DNA of 13,281 bases from Sphingobacteriales bacterium (GCA_020058405.1 JAGVEE010000274.1:1-13281), one strand, 5' to 3'; positions 1 through 7,856 are shown, counted from the stretch's first letter. The notes: a model not told the origin generated them from the sequence alone. A program made the numbers and translations.

Positions 1-134
1 TAATAACGTTAGTGAAGAGTATATTAAATTTATTCAAGATCAAATTAATAATAGACCAAGAAAAAGATTTAATTTTAGGTCACCAAATGAAATGTTTAAC
101 CAAAGAGTTGCATTTATTGATTGAATCTACCAGT
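1..134 (+). mobile_element. Right end of an IS30-family insertion sequence
   Basis: The transposase tail stops at 124, and the octamer array that is not part of the IS begins at about 135. In many IS30-type elements the last codons and the stop overlap the right terminal inverted repeat, so the stretch around 104-134 (GTTGCATTTATTGATTGAATC and the bases after it) probably holds that repeat. The left end is outside the window, so neither the inverted repeat nor a target-site duplication can be checked. The outer boundary is an estimate. Confidence 0.45.
2..124 (+). CDS. IS30-like transposase, C-terminal fragment (cut by window edge)
   Basis: The frame starting at base 2 is open to a TGA at 122-124 and gives 40 residues that include QINNRPRKRFNFRSPNEMFN. 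The pattern of Asn-Asn-Arg-Pro-Arg-Lys-Arg followed by a few residues and then (S/T)-P-N-E is typical of the C-terminus of IS30-family transposases, just after the last catalytic Glu of the DDE domain. The catalytic residues themselves lie outside the window, so I cannot tell whether the whole gene is intact. It points the same way as queG, whose start is 93 bp downstream. An unrelated integrase-core (rve) protein could share this tail, but the basic motif makes IS30 the best reading. Confidence 0.75.
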   Translation, partial: NNVSEEYIKFIQDQINNRPRKRFNFRSPNEMFNQRVAFID

Positions 135-221
135 CGCATAATCGTATGGTCGTATGGTCGTTTAATCGTAAATTCGTAAATTCGCCAGTTCGCTAATTCG
201 TAAATTCGTCCTTCGTATGTC
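135..221 (+). repeat. Degenerate 8-bp tandem array with CG in phase
   Basis: The dinucleotide CG recurs every 8 bp at 135, 143, 151, 159, 167, 175, 183, 191, 199 and 207, then after one 7-bp step at 214. Units include cgtatggt (twice), cgtaaatt (three times), cgctaatt and cgccagtt. The last unit, cgtatgtc at 214-221, contains the queG start codon. TAA occurs in all three forward frames within the array (162, 169 and 194). I see no hairpin in this copy. Related octamer arrays lie in the palindrome at 1363-1418 (inverted orientation) and 1452-1483 (same orientation). I know of no named family for it. Confidence 0.85.
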
Positions 222-1143
222 AAACCGCAAAGCCATCAGCCTATTTATTAAAGACGAAGCCTACAGGCTCGGCTTTATGAATTGCGGAATTGCTCAAGCT
301 CGGTTTTTAGCCGAAGAAGCTCCACGTTTAGAGCAGTGGTTAAAAGACGGGAAACATGGAAAAATGTTATACATGGAAAACCATTTCGACAAACGACTCG
401 ACCCGCGCAAACTTGTAGATGATGCGAAGAGCATCATCAGTTTAAGTTTAAACTATTTCCCATCCGAAGAACCCACCAACAAAGAGTATTTAGTTTCTAA
501 ATATGCCTATGGAGAAGATTACCACGACGTGATAAAATCAAAATTAAAATTGTTGATGAATAGCATCCGTGAGAAATTCGGAGATGTAGGCGGTAGAGCA
601 TTTGTAGATTCCGCTCCAGTGATGGATAAAGTGTGGGCCCGCGAAAGTGGATTAGGGTGGATCGGTAAACACACCAACTTGTTGAATAAAAAACAAGGCT
701 CCTTTTTTTTCTTAGCAGAACTCATTATAGACCTCGAATGTGAGTACGATGTAGCCATGCAAACCGACCATTGTGGAACTTGCACCAAATGTATCGATGC
801 TTGCCCCACACAAGCCATTGTAGCGCCTTATGTGCTCGATGCTAGCAAATGTATCTCTTACCTCACTATAGAGCTTAAAAACGAAATGCCAACCGAAATG
901 CAAGGTGCTTATAGCAACTGGATTTTCGGTTGCGACGTTTGCCAAGATGTTTGCCCTTGGAATCGTTTTTCCATCGCTCACCATGAACCAAAATTTAAAC
1001 CCAATAACTCTTGGTTTAATTTTAGCAAAAAAGAATGGGACGAACTAACAAAAGAAAGTTTTGAAGTGCTGTTTAAGCATTCTCCTATTAAGAGAACTAA
1101 GTTCGAAGGGTTGAAGAGAAACCTGATGAATTGTAAATTGTGA
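217..1143 (+). CDS. queG: Epoxyqueuosine reductase QueG
   Basis: QueG is a cytoplasmic, cobalamin-dependent iron-sulfur enzyme that reduces epoxyqueuosine to queuosine at position 34 of tRNAs with GUN anticodons, the last step of queuosine synthesis. The N-terminal QueG/DUF1730 domain carries YAYGEDYH (about 97-104) and VDSAPVMDKVWARESGLGWI (130-149). Asp131 corresponds to the proposed catalytic acid. Two [4Fe-4S] clusters are encoded by Cys186, 189, 192 and 196 with a Pro after the last, and by Cys212, 239, 242 and 246 (GCDVCQDVCPWN). At 308 aa it is shorter than the E. coli enzyme and lacks its C-terminal HEAT-like extension, as is usual in Bacteroidota. The start is fixed: TAA at 169-171 is in frame and no other usual start codon lies between it and ATG 217. 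There is no Shine-Dalgarno site. The last residues, MNCKL, are encoded by a 7-bp repeat array. No pathway partner is adjacent. Confidence 0.97.
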   Translation: MSNRKAISLFIKDEAYRLGFMNCGIAQARFLAEEAPRLEQWLKDGKHGKMLYMENHFDKRLDPRKLVDDAKSIISLSLNYFPSEEPTNKEYLVSKYAYGEDYHDVIKSKLKLLMNSIREKFGDVGGRAFVDSAPVMDKVWARESGLGWIGKHTNLLNKKQGSFFFLAELIIDLECEYDVAMQTDHCGTCTKCIDACPTQAIVAPYVLDASKCISYLTIELKNEMPTEMQGAYSNWIFGCDVCQDVCPWNRFSIAHHEPKFKPNNSWFNFSKKEWDELTKESFEVLFKHSPIKRTKFEGLKRNLMNCKL

Positions 1144-1161
1144 ATGGTGAATGGTGAATGG
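1127..1161 (+). repeat. 7-bp tandem array overlapping the queG stop
   Basis: Five consecutive heptamers are present: tgaattg, taaattg, tgaatgg, tgaatgg, tgaatgg. The queG stop TGA (1141-1143) is the start of the third unit, so the last five codons of queG are repeat-derived. Because 7 is not a multiple of 3, the TGAs at 1141, 1148 and 1155 fall in all three forward frames. Confidence 0.85.
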
Positions 1162-1204
1162 GGTGCTAGCTTGATGATGGTGCAAATAATTCATAATTTT
1201 TTTT

Positions 1205-1334
1205 TCAATACATTAATTTTAGAATTACAAAAGTTAGTTACTACTAGCTTTCTAGTTCTGTTTTGCTACGGATTTAAATAAGAGCATTTAATTCGGAGAG
1301 TCTCACCTTTGTTCTTCTAAAATTAACGTATTGA
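1205..1334. repeat. 130-bp palindromic repeat core, copy 1
   Basis: The left arm 1205-1224 (tcaatacattaattttagaa) and right arm 1315-1334 are inverted repeats matching at 19 of 20 positions. Pairing continues inward with mismatches to about 1237/1302. A T-run (1197-1205) precedes it. A second copy of exactly the same length lies at 1548-1677, very similar over the outer part and diverged in the middle. To the right, the similarity between copies continues to GTTTACTAGG at 1343-1352. The left end of the larger element is absent or diverged here, next to the 7-bp array. No coding potential is visible. Confidence 0.8.
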
Positions 1335-1342
1335 TGGTAGAT

Positions 1343-1497
1343 GTTTACTAGGAGGCAGAAATCGAATTAGCGAACTAGCGAATTAACGATTATACGACAT
1401 AGCTACTATACGATTATAAAAAAATATGTGGAGGTATTGCTTTAGACAGTTCGTCAATTCGACAATTCGCGAATTCGATTTCTGCCTCCTAGTAAAC
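1343..1497. repeat. Long inverted repeat with octamer arrays in its arms
   Basis: The arms 1343-1368 and 1472-1497 are perfect 26-bp inverted repeats, and weaker pairing continues inward for about 20 bp. The outer 10 bp of each arm (GTTTACTAGG and CCTAGTAAAC) are the termini of the neighbouring palindromic elements. The inner 135 bp (1353-1487) begins aggcagaaatcgaatt and ends with its exact complement, like an insert with its own terminal repeats. Inside it, CG recurs every 8 bp from 1363 to 1418 (one unit at 1403 lacks the G) and from 1452 to 1483. The left arm is inverted, and the right arm has the same orientation as the array before queG. Confidence 0.8.
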
Positions 1498-1695
1498 CTT
1501 AACTATCGAATAATCTGTTTTTAAAAAGAAAAGGGTGAGATTTTTTTTCAATACATTAATTTTAGAATTACAAAAGTTAGTCACTACTTGCTTTCTAGTT
1601 CTATATTGCTACGGTTTAAACAGATTGATTTCTATAAAGAGAGTCTCACCTTTGTACTTCTAAAATCAACGTATTGATGGAAGCTGTTTACTAGG
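1488..1695. repeat. 208-bp palindromic element, complete copy
   Basis: This element starts with CCTAGTAAAC and ends with GTTTACTAGG, and imperfect terminal complementarity continues to about 25 bp. It contains the second 130-bp core (1548-1677), whose 20-bp arms differ at two positions. The left 47 bp (1488-1534) recur at 1757-1803 with four differences. Copy 1 shares the right half. Short length, terminal inverted repeats and absence of an ORF make it MITE-like. A target-site duplication is not evident, because the flanks are other repeats. A structured non-coding RNA is an alternative reading. Confidence 0.7.
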
Positions 1696-1756
1696 CTACA
1701 ACTTTAGATTTAGGTTAAAAACTGCAAATTTTATATTTTTTTTTAAACAAATGTCC

Positions 1757-1904
1757 CCTAGTAAGCTGTAACCATCGAATAATCTGTTTTTAAAAAGAAA
1801 AGGAAGTGATAAAATTAGTAGGTCCGTATAATTTTCAATCCGTTGCACTAACTTTTAGAAAGCAGTCTGTTACTAGCTTTTTTCTTTTAAAAAACAGATT
1901 ATTC
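1757..1904. repeat. Third, divergent palindromic element copy
   Basis: The left 47 bp (1757-1803) match 1488-1534 at 43 positions. The right end (about 1877-1904, ending aaacagattattc) is the inverted complement of 1777-1802 with few mismatches, so a stem of about 25 bp is possible. The right end lacks the GATGG...TTTACTAGG terminus of the complete copy. The middle (about 1805-1876) does not resemble the 130-bp core, and I recognise nothing else in it. Confidence 0.6.
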
Positions 1905-1932
1905 AGAAAAAAAGAAAAAAGAAATAAGAAAT

Positions 1933-1982
1933 AAAAAAAAGAAGAGATAACGTAATAGGTTTCCCTATTGCATTATCTCTTC
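1933..1982 (-). terminator. Rho-independent terminator for the large gene pair
   Basis: In the minus-strand transcript, 1982-1964 and 1959-1941 form a 19-bp stem with one G-U wobble and one C-A mismatch. The stem is closed by a GAAA (GNRA-type) loop at 1963-1960 and followed directly by eight U (1940-1933). It lies 24 bp beyond the stop codon of the 2007-7817 gene. No T-tract follows on the plus strand, so it acts in one direction only. Confidence 0.9.
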
Positions 1983-1985
1983 CTT

Positions 1986-2015
1986 CTAACGACTAAAGAC
2001 TAGTGACTAACGACT
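1986..2015. repeat. 7-bp tandem array overlapping the stop of the large gene
   Basis: On the plus strand the units are taacgac, taaagac, tagtgac, taacgac (1987-2014). Read on the minus strand this is four AGTCNNT-type heptamers, and the final Ser and Arg codons and the TAG stop of the 2007-7817 gene lie in the first. CTA recurs every 7 bp at 1986, 1993, 2000 and 2007, giving TAG stops in all three minus frames. TAA or TAG recurs at 1987, 1994, 2001 and 2008, which also covers all three plus frames. Confidence 0.85.
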
Positions 2016-5000
2016 TATTAACACTTTATTAGTATAAGCTCCGTCATTCACTAATACGCGAGTATAATAAATACCAGGTGCTAAATCAGCTACACTCATA
2101 TTAACATGGTTAACGCCTTTGTTTAGTTGTGTATAGTTTGCAGTTCTTACGATATGCCCTAAAACATCTACCAATTCTATGCTTAATTCTGATGGTGTTA
2201 TTAAATTAAGATCGAAGTTTATTTCAGACGAACTTGGGTTTGGCCAAGGTGCGGTTAACATAAACTCATCTGTATTGATTTCAATGTTAGAGAAACAACC
2301 TGCAAATGGTTTAATGTACATATTTAACGTATCGTTTAGCTGATTAATGTCATCACTTAAATCGGTTAAGTAAACATCAATAAATCTATCATATCTATCG
2401 TTACAATCTATTTGCTTTGAGAACGTAAACGATGCAGATTGCAATGGCAAAATACTATCGCTACCGAAACTTTCAGTTTCTATTGGTAATACTGTAGTTC
2501 CCCCTCTTAAACGATAGTTTACATTGAAGTTTCTAATGGCAACCGTTCCAGAATTTCTAATTAATACTCGTACATCTGTTAATTGATTTACGCTACTGTT
2601 TGCTGGGCTCACAAAACTCGCCACTTCACCATCCACAATACTAGAAACAGACGATTTAAAATCAATTTCCTGACTGTTGTTCGTTAAATCAATATCATCT
2701 GGTAAATAAGCTTCTACTCTTAAACGGTAGATACCCGTTGCAAATGGTTCTATTTGTGTAGTAAATTCATACGTTAATAAATCTGATGGCAACATTGGTT
2801 TGTATGGTTCTTCAACCGGTATTACTTCATTTGCTACTTCAACATTATCAACATAAAATTTAACATTTAAACCCGAAATTTTACTCAAGCCTTTGTTACG
2901 AACAGTAATGCTAACAGGCACTTTAGATGGGTAAACTTCTGGCGATGGCAGTGGGCTATCAATACTTACTACTTCCACATCTCCACGAACTAAAAACTCA
3001 TCTGCACCCATGTCTGGGAACTCAACGTTTCTTGGTTCTCCATCAATATCATTCGGCACTTCTTTTAACGGAATTGCACCTCCATCTAAAAATGTATTTG
3101 TTAAGTGTAAATTTGTTTTAGTGAAATAATCAGGATCTACAGAAACAGATTTTTCATCCGTTAATTTTACATCACGGTATTCGTCCATGCTAATGTAATC
3201 TGTACCTTCTACACGTGCAAACAATACGCCCTTCGTGAAATAATTATTATTATCAGAAGTATCAATACTTAATTGATTTACGAACATGAAACAGAAACCG
3301 TTATTAGTATTCGCAATAGAGTTGTTTAACAAACGTATTCCTCTTGAATCGTTATCAATTTTTAAACCAGCACCAAAAACAGAATTTCCATCGTATAAAA
3401 TTGAGTTGTTGTAAATTTTCATCGGGAATACTTTTGTAAGTGTAATACCTACTCCCTCTGCATTCAATTTGAAATTACCACCGATCATGTTATTTGCAAA
3501 CAATACTCCGTTTACAGGTAATACATCGTTAAATGTTGCTCCTGTAGTTGCAGCATTGTATATAACATTGTTCATGATTTTGGTGTCTTCACGATTAATC
3601 GTCATACTTAAACCTGTCGACGATAATTGATCTTTACGCATAATTACTTTGTTGCCCGTAATGCTTAACACATCAGAGTTAGAAGTACTAATACCAAACG
3701 AACCAACTTTTTCAATAAAGTTACTATCTATTTTAATTCCGATGTCGCGGATATACTGACTTGCACCTTTAATGGCAATACCTAAGTTTCCACCAACGAT
3801 GTAGTTTTTAGCAATTCTGATATTAGAACCTCCTTTACCAAACACTGTTAAGTTTGCAGAATCAGATGTTGTGATACCGTAAATATTTGGTGAAGTAGTT
3901 GCAGAATCTAAAATAAATCTGCAATTAGTTATGTTAATGTTATTAGATTCTGAAGTGATTTGAATACCTGCAGAACCTACAATAGAATTACTAAGATTTT
4001 GTATCGTTAAATATTTTAGGTTGATAAATTTAGAACGATTTAAACGAATTGTATTTCTCGTAGTGTTTGATGACACACCTGTACTGTTAATAATTACAGA
4101 AGAAGAATCATTGTTCTCTGCCTTAATTGTAATAGTATTTATTGCTGAAGTATTTTTAGGATTACCAATCGTAAAACGTTCGCTGTATGTACCAGCTCTT
4201 ACGTTCATTACAACAGGACCTGTAATTCCGCAACTTAAGGCACTCATTGCTGAAGCAAAGTCTGGGAAAGTTGGGTTTGTACCACCAATTGTATAAGTTC
4301 CAGATTTTAATCCAGTACAAATCAATAAATTGGTTGTATCATTTTTAGTGATAGGGTCGCCTACAATTCTATCGCTCGGTAGAACTCTTACAAAAAATGG
4401 ATATGAGTTATTTGCAACAGCATTAAATGGTGTGGTAAATGTATACAATGCGGTTGAATAAGGATTAGCCAATGAAGCATTTCCTCCAGAACCAATTACA
4501 TACGTTTCTCCTGCTGCTGGTACCCATGTTGTACCGTTAGAAGAGTATTGTAATTTAATACTTGAACCATTTAAAGAAGTACTTCCTAAATTCATTAACT
4601 TAATAGAAATGCTATTTGGATCTGTACTAAATACCAAAGGTTGAATATCTAATATTGCTAAATCTTTTGCATGTATAATAAACTCGTCGGCTCCAATATC
4701 TGGTCCAAGCGGGTTACGATCTTGCCCATCAAAATCTTTTGTAACATTACCTAGATATAAGCCTTTACCCTCTAATGCGGTGTTAGAAGTATGTAAATCT
4801 TGGTTTGATACAAAATTTGGATTTAACTCCAAACTATTAGATTCGAAACCTTGCATAGCAGCTTTTAAAGCTACTAGGTTTACTCTATCAGCTCCATAAT
4901 ATGCATATAGGCCAGAAGCCTGATTTGCATCTGTATAATAAATATTATTGTTCGCAGCTCTTATAGATGTTTGACTGGTTACATAATAGGCATATCCTCC

Positions 5001-7817
5001 TGCTGGGTTGTAAAAAATATTATTGTATAAAGTAACGTTTGCTCCTGCGGCTAAGAAAAATGCTGATGAATTATCTGGAACAGAAGTAGAAGTTTTATCG
5101 TAAATAACAGAATTATGATATAGGTTAATTTTGTTTACCTCATTGAAATAAATACCTGCACCGTTTCCTGTTGTTTTATATCCACCACCAAACATATTGT
5201 TCTCGATATCAACATTTGTTATACCTTCAACAGACGTTAAGTTTAACGCGCGTGTACCTGCATTCGAAGTTTTATTAGATTTAATGGTGGTATTAAATTT
5301 AGAAATTACAATTCTGATGGCTTCACTTGCTACGTTTGCATTAGAACGTAATGTAATGGTATTACCTACAATATCACCTACGTTTACAAAGTTTGCACTG
5401 ATGCCGTATAAAAACGACGAGTCGATTTTAGAATTTATCACACTTACATTTTGTGCTCTAATTCCTGTGTTACGCCCAAACATTTGTACCCCGGTAACAC
5501 CATTTCTTAAAATACTATTTTTTATAGTGATGTTACTATACACCCCACCGCTGTCAATTTTAACTTTTTGCGACATTACCACGGGGAAAATATTAGCAGC
5601 AATGTTTGTAGTAGCAGGAACATTTACAATACAACTATCAATGGTAACATTGTTAGATCCTTCTGTAATATGAAATCCAGAAGCGAACGTGCTTGTAGAA
5701 GTATTGTTTAAGGTAAAGTTTCTAATATTCACATAATCCATCCCATCAATTTGTACTACAGGGTGAGTAAGCGTAGTTTGACCGGGGGTTGTGTTTTGTA
5801 TAATAACATCTGCTGCGTTACCTGTTACCGATCTAAATGTAATGGTGTTTGTAGGAGTTACTCCTTTTAAGATTGGTAATGAAAAACTAGGATACGTTCC
5901 TGGATACACATTAAATACTGTAGGGCCACCAATACCACATTCGAATGCAGCAATTGCTGATGCAAAAGTTGGATAATTTTTGTTTCCTACTGGTCCTCCA
6001 ATAGTATAAGTACCATTTAAGCCTACGCAAATACTTAAGGTATCTGCATCGTTCTCTTGCCAAGTATCATTAGGTACTGGAGGAGTTACACGTATAATTA
6101 AAGTGTATAAACCCGGACTAGGAATTACCCAAGGCTCAGCTAAATTTATAATTTGTTTAGAGTAAGATTTGCTTAATGTTTGCAAAGTAAACTCTTCTGC
6201 AGTGGTATAGTTACCATTGTTTACTTTGTAACTTACTAATATTTTGTTACCGTTTAAAGAAAGTAAGCCGTCGTTTTTAATCACTACAGGCAAAATATTA
6301 CTTCCTTCTTTTGGTACGAAGTTTTTATCTAAATGAAAAACTTCCAAATCCACCGCACTTCTTATTACCTCATCCGCACCAATGTCTGGTGTTTCAGGAT
6401 CGCGTGGATGGTTTTCAAAATCGAATGCGACAAATGTTAATACTGCTGCTTTTCTAATTAAGGCTTTGCTGTTCATTCTTAAAGAAGTTGGCGAAGCAAA
6501 ATTCGGATTTGCACTTATTGATTGTCCGTCTTTTGCTAAAGCAGCTTTTAAGGCAGTTAAGCTATTTCTTGCTGTACCACCAATAATACCCAAGGTTGTG
6601 GTAGTAGCATTAAAATAACAGTTGTAATTACTAGTATCGATACTTGAATTTGCTCTAATAATAATTGGAACAGCTCCACCTGTTGCAAAAAATATATTGT
6701 TTTTTATACTGATTTTAGTTGATGGCAGTGAACCTGAGTTCTCTACTACCATTGCTGCTTTTTCAGTAGAGTTAGTATTGCTATAATAAATAGAGTTATG
6801 GTAAAACTGTAATGATCTACTGAACTCAACATGTATACCTCTAGAGTAAGTTGTTTTAGAACTACCAGATATCATGTTATTATAAATATATGCTGCTGCA
6901 CCTCCATTTACGTTATAAAAAAACATACCAAAGGTACCGTAGTCTTTTATCACGTTGCCATGGAAACTAAAGTTACCACTTGCATTTCGCACACGTATAC
7001 CAAAATGAGCTTCGTTAGGATTTAATCTACAATTAATTTGATTGGAAGATATTAATGGAATATTATTAAAATCTATGTCCATACCACTGTATGCTTTATA
7101 AATTTTATTTCCTGTTATTCTATTTCCTTTACCTGGTTGAACAGTGCTCTTTCCTAATAATCGTATACCATAAGTACCTCCATAAATAGAGTTATTAGAT
7201 ATTACGTTATAATTTGCACAAACCTCTCCTACCGATGTATTATTAATATCAGATGCAATAATTGGAATAGTATTTCCATTAAAAATAGTATAAGTAGAAT
7301 CTACCTTTATAATACATCTGTTTATAGTATTATACTCAGATGGTTTTCTTGTATCTCTGTTGTACGTAAAATGTATTGCAGATGCAAACTGATTTGAAGC
7401 AGTAATTACTCGATCATTCTCTATTGTTAAATCTTGTAAAGTATAATAGCTACAACCTTCAAAACGTATTACTTGGTTATTATATAATGTGTTATCACCA
7501 GGGTGTTTTATCGTTACATCAGATGCCTTACCTGTTTCAGATTTAAATACTACAAAGTTTTTTGCAGATGCACCTATGTAAGGCTTCAATGTTAAGTTTT
7601 CTAAATACACTCCTGGGCGTATGTTAAATGTAACACGTCCAATAACTTCAGAGTTTGATGATAACAAATCTGACAATGCTTTTTGAATGTTTTGATAGTT
7701 AGCGTTACTACCTCCAATAGTATAAATACCACTGAAATACTTTTTCTGAGCATTGGCTTGTATAGAAACCAAACTTATTAACAAGGCAATAACAATACTG
7801 TAGAACTTTTTATTCAT
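2007..7817 (-). CDS. Giant secreted beta-helix/CARDB protein with T9SS sorting domain
   Basis: The product has 1936 aa. Residues 1-23 form a Sec signal peptide (basic MNKK, hydrophobic core, cleavage likely after ANA). Three modules follow. Each starts with a G-x-YTIGG strand, contains right-handed parallel beta-helix coils (repeated NN, NS and NxI turns), and ends in P-D-(I/M)-G-A-D-E at 477-483, 1039-1045 and 1601-1607. A CARDB-like Ig domain follows each (about 490-596, 1050-1166, 1610-1722). One further CARDB-like domain (about 1725-1840) precedes a type A T9SS sorting domain (about 1850-1936: APWPNPSSS, LVDVLGHIV, LAPGIYYTRVLVN, KVLIS). I expect Sec export, T9SS passage and surface attachment or release. 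No catalytic residues are recognisable, so adhesin, glycan-binding or structural roles remain open. The start is ATG before the signal peptide; there is no Shine-Dalgarno. It is a tandem paralogue of the gene at 7879-13281. Confidence 0.93.
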   Translation of the reverse strand: MNKKFYSIVIALLISLVSIQANAQKKYFSGIYTIGGSNANYQNIQKALSDLLSSNSEVIGRVTFNIRPGVYLENLTLKPYIGASAKNFVVFKSETGKASDVTIKHPGDNTLYNNQVIRFEGCSYYTLQDLTIENDRVITASNQFASAIHFTYNRDTRKPSEYNTINRCIIKVDSTYTIFNGNTIPIIASDINNTSVGEVCANYNVISNNSIYGGTYGIRLLGKSTVQPGKGNRITGNKIYKAYSGMDIDFNNIPLISSNQINCRLNPNEAHFGIRVRNASGNFSFHGNVIKDYGTFGMFFYNVNGGAAAYIYNNMISGSSKTTYSRGIHVEFSRSLQFYHNSIYYSNTNSTEKAAMVVENSGSLPSTKISIKNNIFFATGGAVPIIIRANSSIDTSNYNCYFNATTTTLGIIGGTARNSLTALKAALAKDGQSISANPNFASPTSLRMNSKALIRKAAVLTFVAFDFENHPRDPETPDIGADEVIRSAVDLEVFHLDKNFVPKEGSNILPVVIKNDGLLSLNGNKILVSYKVNNGNYTTAEEFTLQTLSKSYSKQIINLAEPWVIPSPGLYTLIIRVTPPVPNDTWQENDADTLSICVGLNGTYTIGGPVGNKNYPTFASAIAAFECGIGGPTVFNVYPGTYPSFSLPILKGVTPTNTITFRSVTGNAADVIIQNTTPGQTTLTHPVVQIDGMDYVNIRNFTLNNTSTSTFASGFHITEGSNNVTIDSCIVNVPATTNIAANIFPVVMSQKVKIDSGGVYSNITIKNSILRNGVTGVQMFGRNTGIRAQNVSVINSKIDSSFLYGISANFVNVGDIVGNTITLRSNANVASEAIRIVISKFNTTIKSNKTSNAGTRALNLTSVEGITNVDIENNMFGGGYKTTGNGAGIYFNEVNKINLYHNSVIYDKTSTSVPDNSSAFFLAAGANVTLYNNIFYNPAGGYAYYVTSQTSIRAANNNIYYTDANQASGLYAYYGADRVNLVALKAAMQGFESNSLELNPNFVSNQDLHTSNTALEGKGLYLGNVTKDFDGQDRNPLGPDIGADEFIIHAKDLAILDIQPLVFSTDPNSISIKLMNLGSTSLNGSSIKLQYSSNGTTWVPAAGETYVIGSGGNASLANPYSTALYTFTTPFNAVANNSYPFFVRVLPSDRIVGDPITKNDTTNLLICTGLKSGTYTIGGTNPTFPDFASAMSALSCGITGPVVMNVRAGTYSERFTIGNPKNTSAINTITIKAENNDSSSVIINSTGVSSNTTRNTIRLNRSKFINLKYLTIQNLSNSIVGSAGIQITSESNNINITNCRFILDSATTSPNIYGITTSDSANLTVFGKGGSNIRIAKNYIVGGNLGIAIKGASQYIRDIGIKIDSNFIEKVGSFGISTSNSDVLSITGNKVIMRKDQLSSTGLSMTINREDTKIMNNVIYNAATTGATFNDVLPVNGVLFANNMIGGNFKLNAEGVGITLTKVFPMKIYNNSILYDGNSVFGAGLKIDNDSRGIRLLNNSIANTNNGFCFMFVNQLSIDTSDNNNYFTKGVLFARVEGTDYISMDEYRDVKLTDEKSVSVDPDYFTKTNLHLTNTFLDGGAIPLKEVPNDIDGEPRNVEFPDMGADEFLVRGDVEVVSIDSPLPSPEVYPSKVPVSITVRNKGLSKISGLNVKFYVDNVEVANEVIPVEEPYKPMLPSDLLTYEFTTQIEPFATGIYRLRVEAYLPDDIDLTNNSQEIDFKSSVSSIVDGEVASFVSPANSSVNQLTDVRVLIRNSGTVAIRNFNVNYRLRGGTTVLPIETESFGSDSILPLQSASFTFSKQIDCNDRYDRFIDVYLTDLSDDINQLNDTLNMYIKPFAGCFSNIEINTDEFMLTAPWPNPSSSEINFDLNLITPSELSIELVDVLGHIVRTANYTQLNKGVNHVNMSVADLAPGIYYTRVLVNDGAYTNKVLISR

Positions 7818-7832
7818 TTTGATTGATTTTTG

Positions 7833-7856
7833 GGAGCTTCTTTTATAGGAAGCTCC
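7833..7856 (-). promoter_or_regulatory. Hairpin in the 61-bp gap before the start codon
   Basis: The perfect 8-bp arms GGAGCTTC (7833-7840) and GAAGCTCC (7849-7856) enclose an 8-nt loop, 15 bp upstream of the ATG at 7817. In the minus transcript the stem is followed by CAAAAAUC, not a U-run, so it is a poor intrinsic terminator. I see no Bacteroidota TAnnTTTG promoter box in the gap. It may be an mRNA-stability or translation-control element between two co-transcribed genes; that role is inferred. Confidence 0.5.

Noticed and set aside
135..216. CRISPR-like short repeats before queG
   Set aside because: The units are 8 bp with no spacers, no 20-40 bp repeat and no cas genes; it is a tandem microsatellite-like array.
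519..984. Open frames of 90-99 codons on the minus strand within queG
   Set aside because: They lie fully antisense to a gene with clear family motifs and show no recognisable protein features.
1186..1205. T-run downstream of queG as an intrinsic terminator
   Set aside because: No convincing GC-containing stem precedes the T-run; the run is better explained as the flank of the palindromic repeat, since the second copy has it as well.
1343..1803. Integron attC sites at the CTAG palindromes
   Set aside because: The ends do not fit the GTTRRRY/RYYYAAC core, no integrase is visible, and no cassette ORF lies between them.
5197..5673. 158-codon plus-strand open frame inside the 1936-aa gene
   Set aside because: It is antisense to a conserved repetitive coding region; its hydrophobic translation is what antisense of Asn/Thr/Ile-rich beta-helix codons gives.
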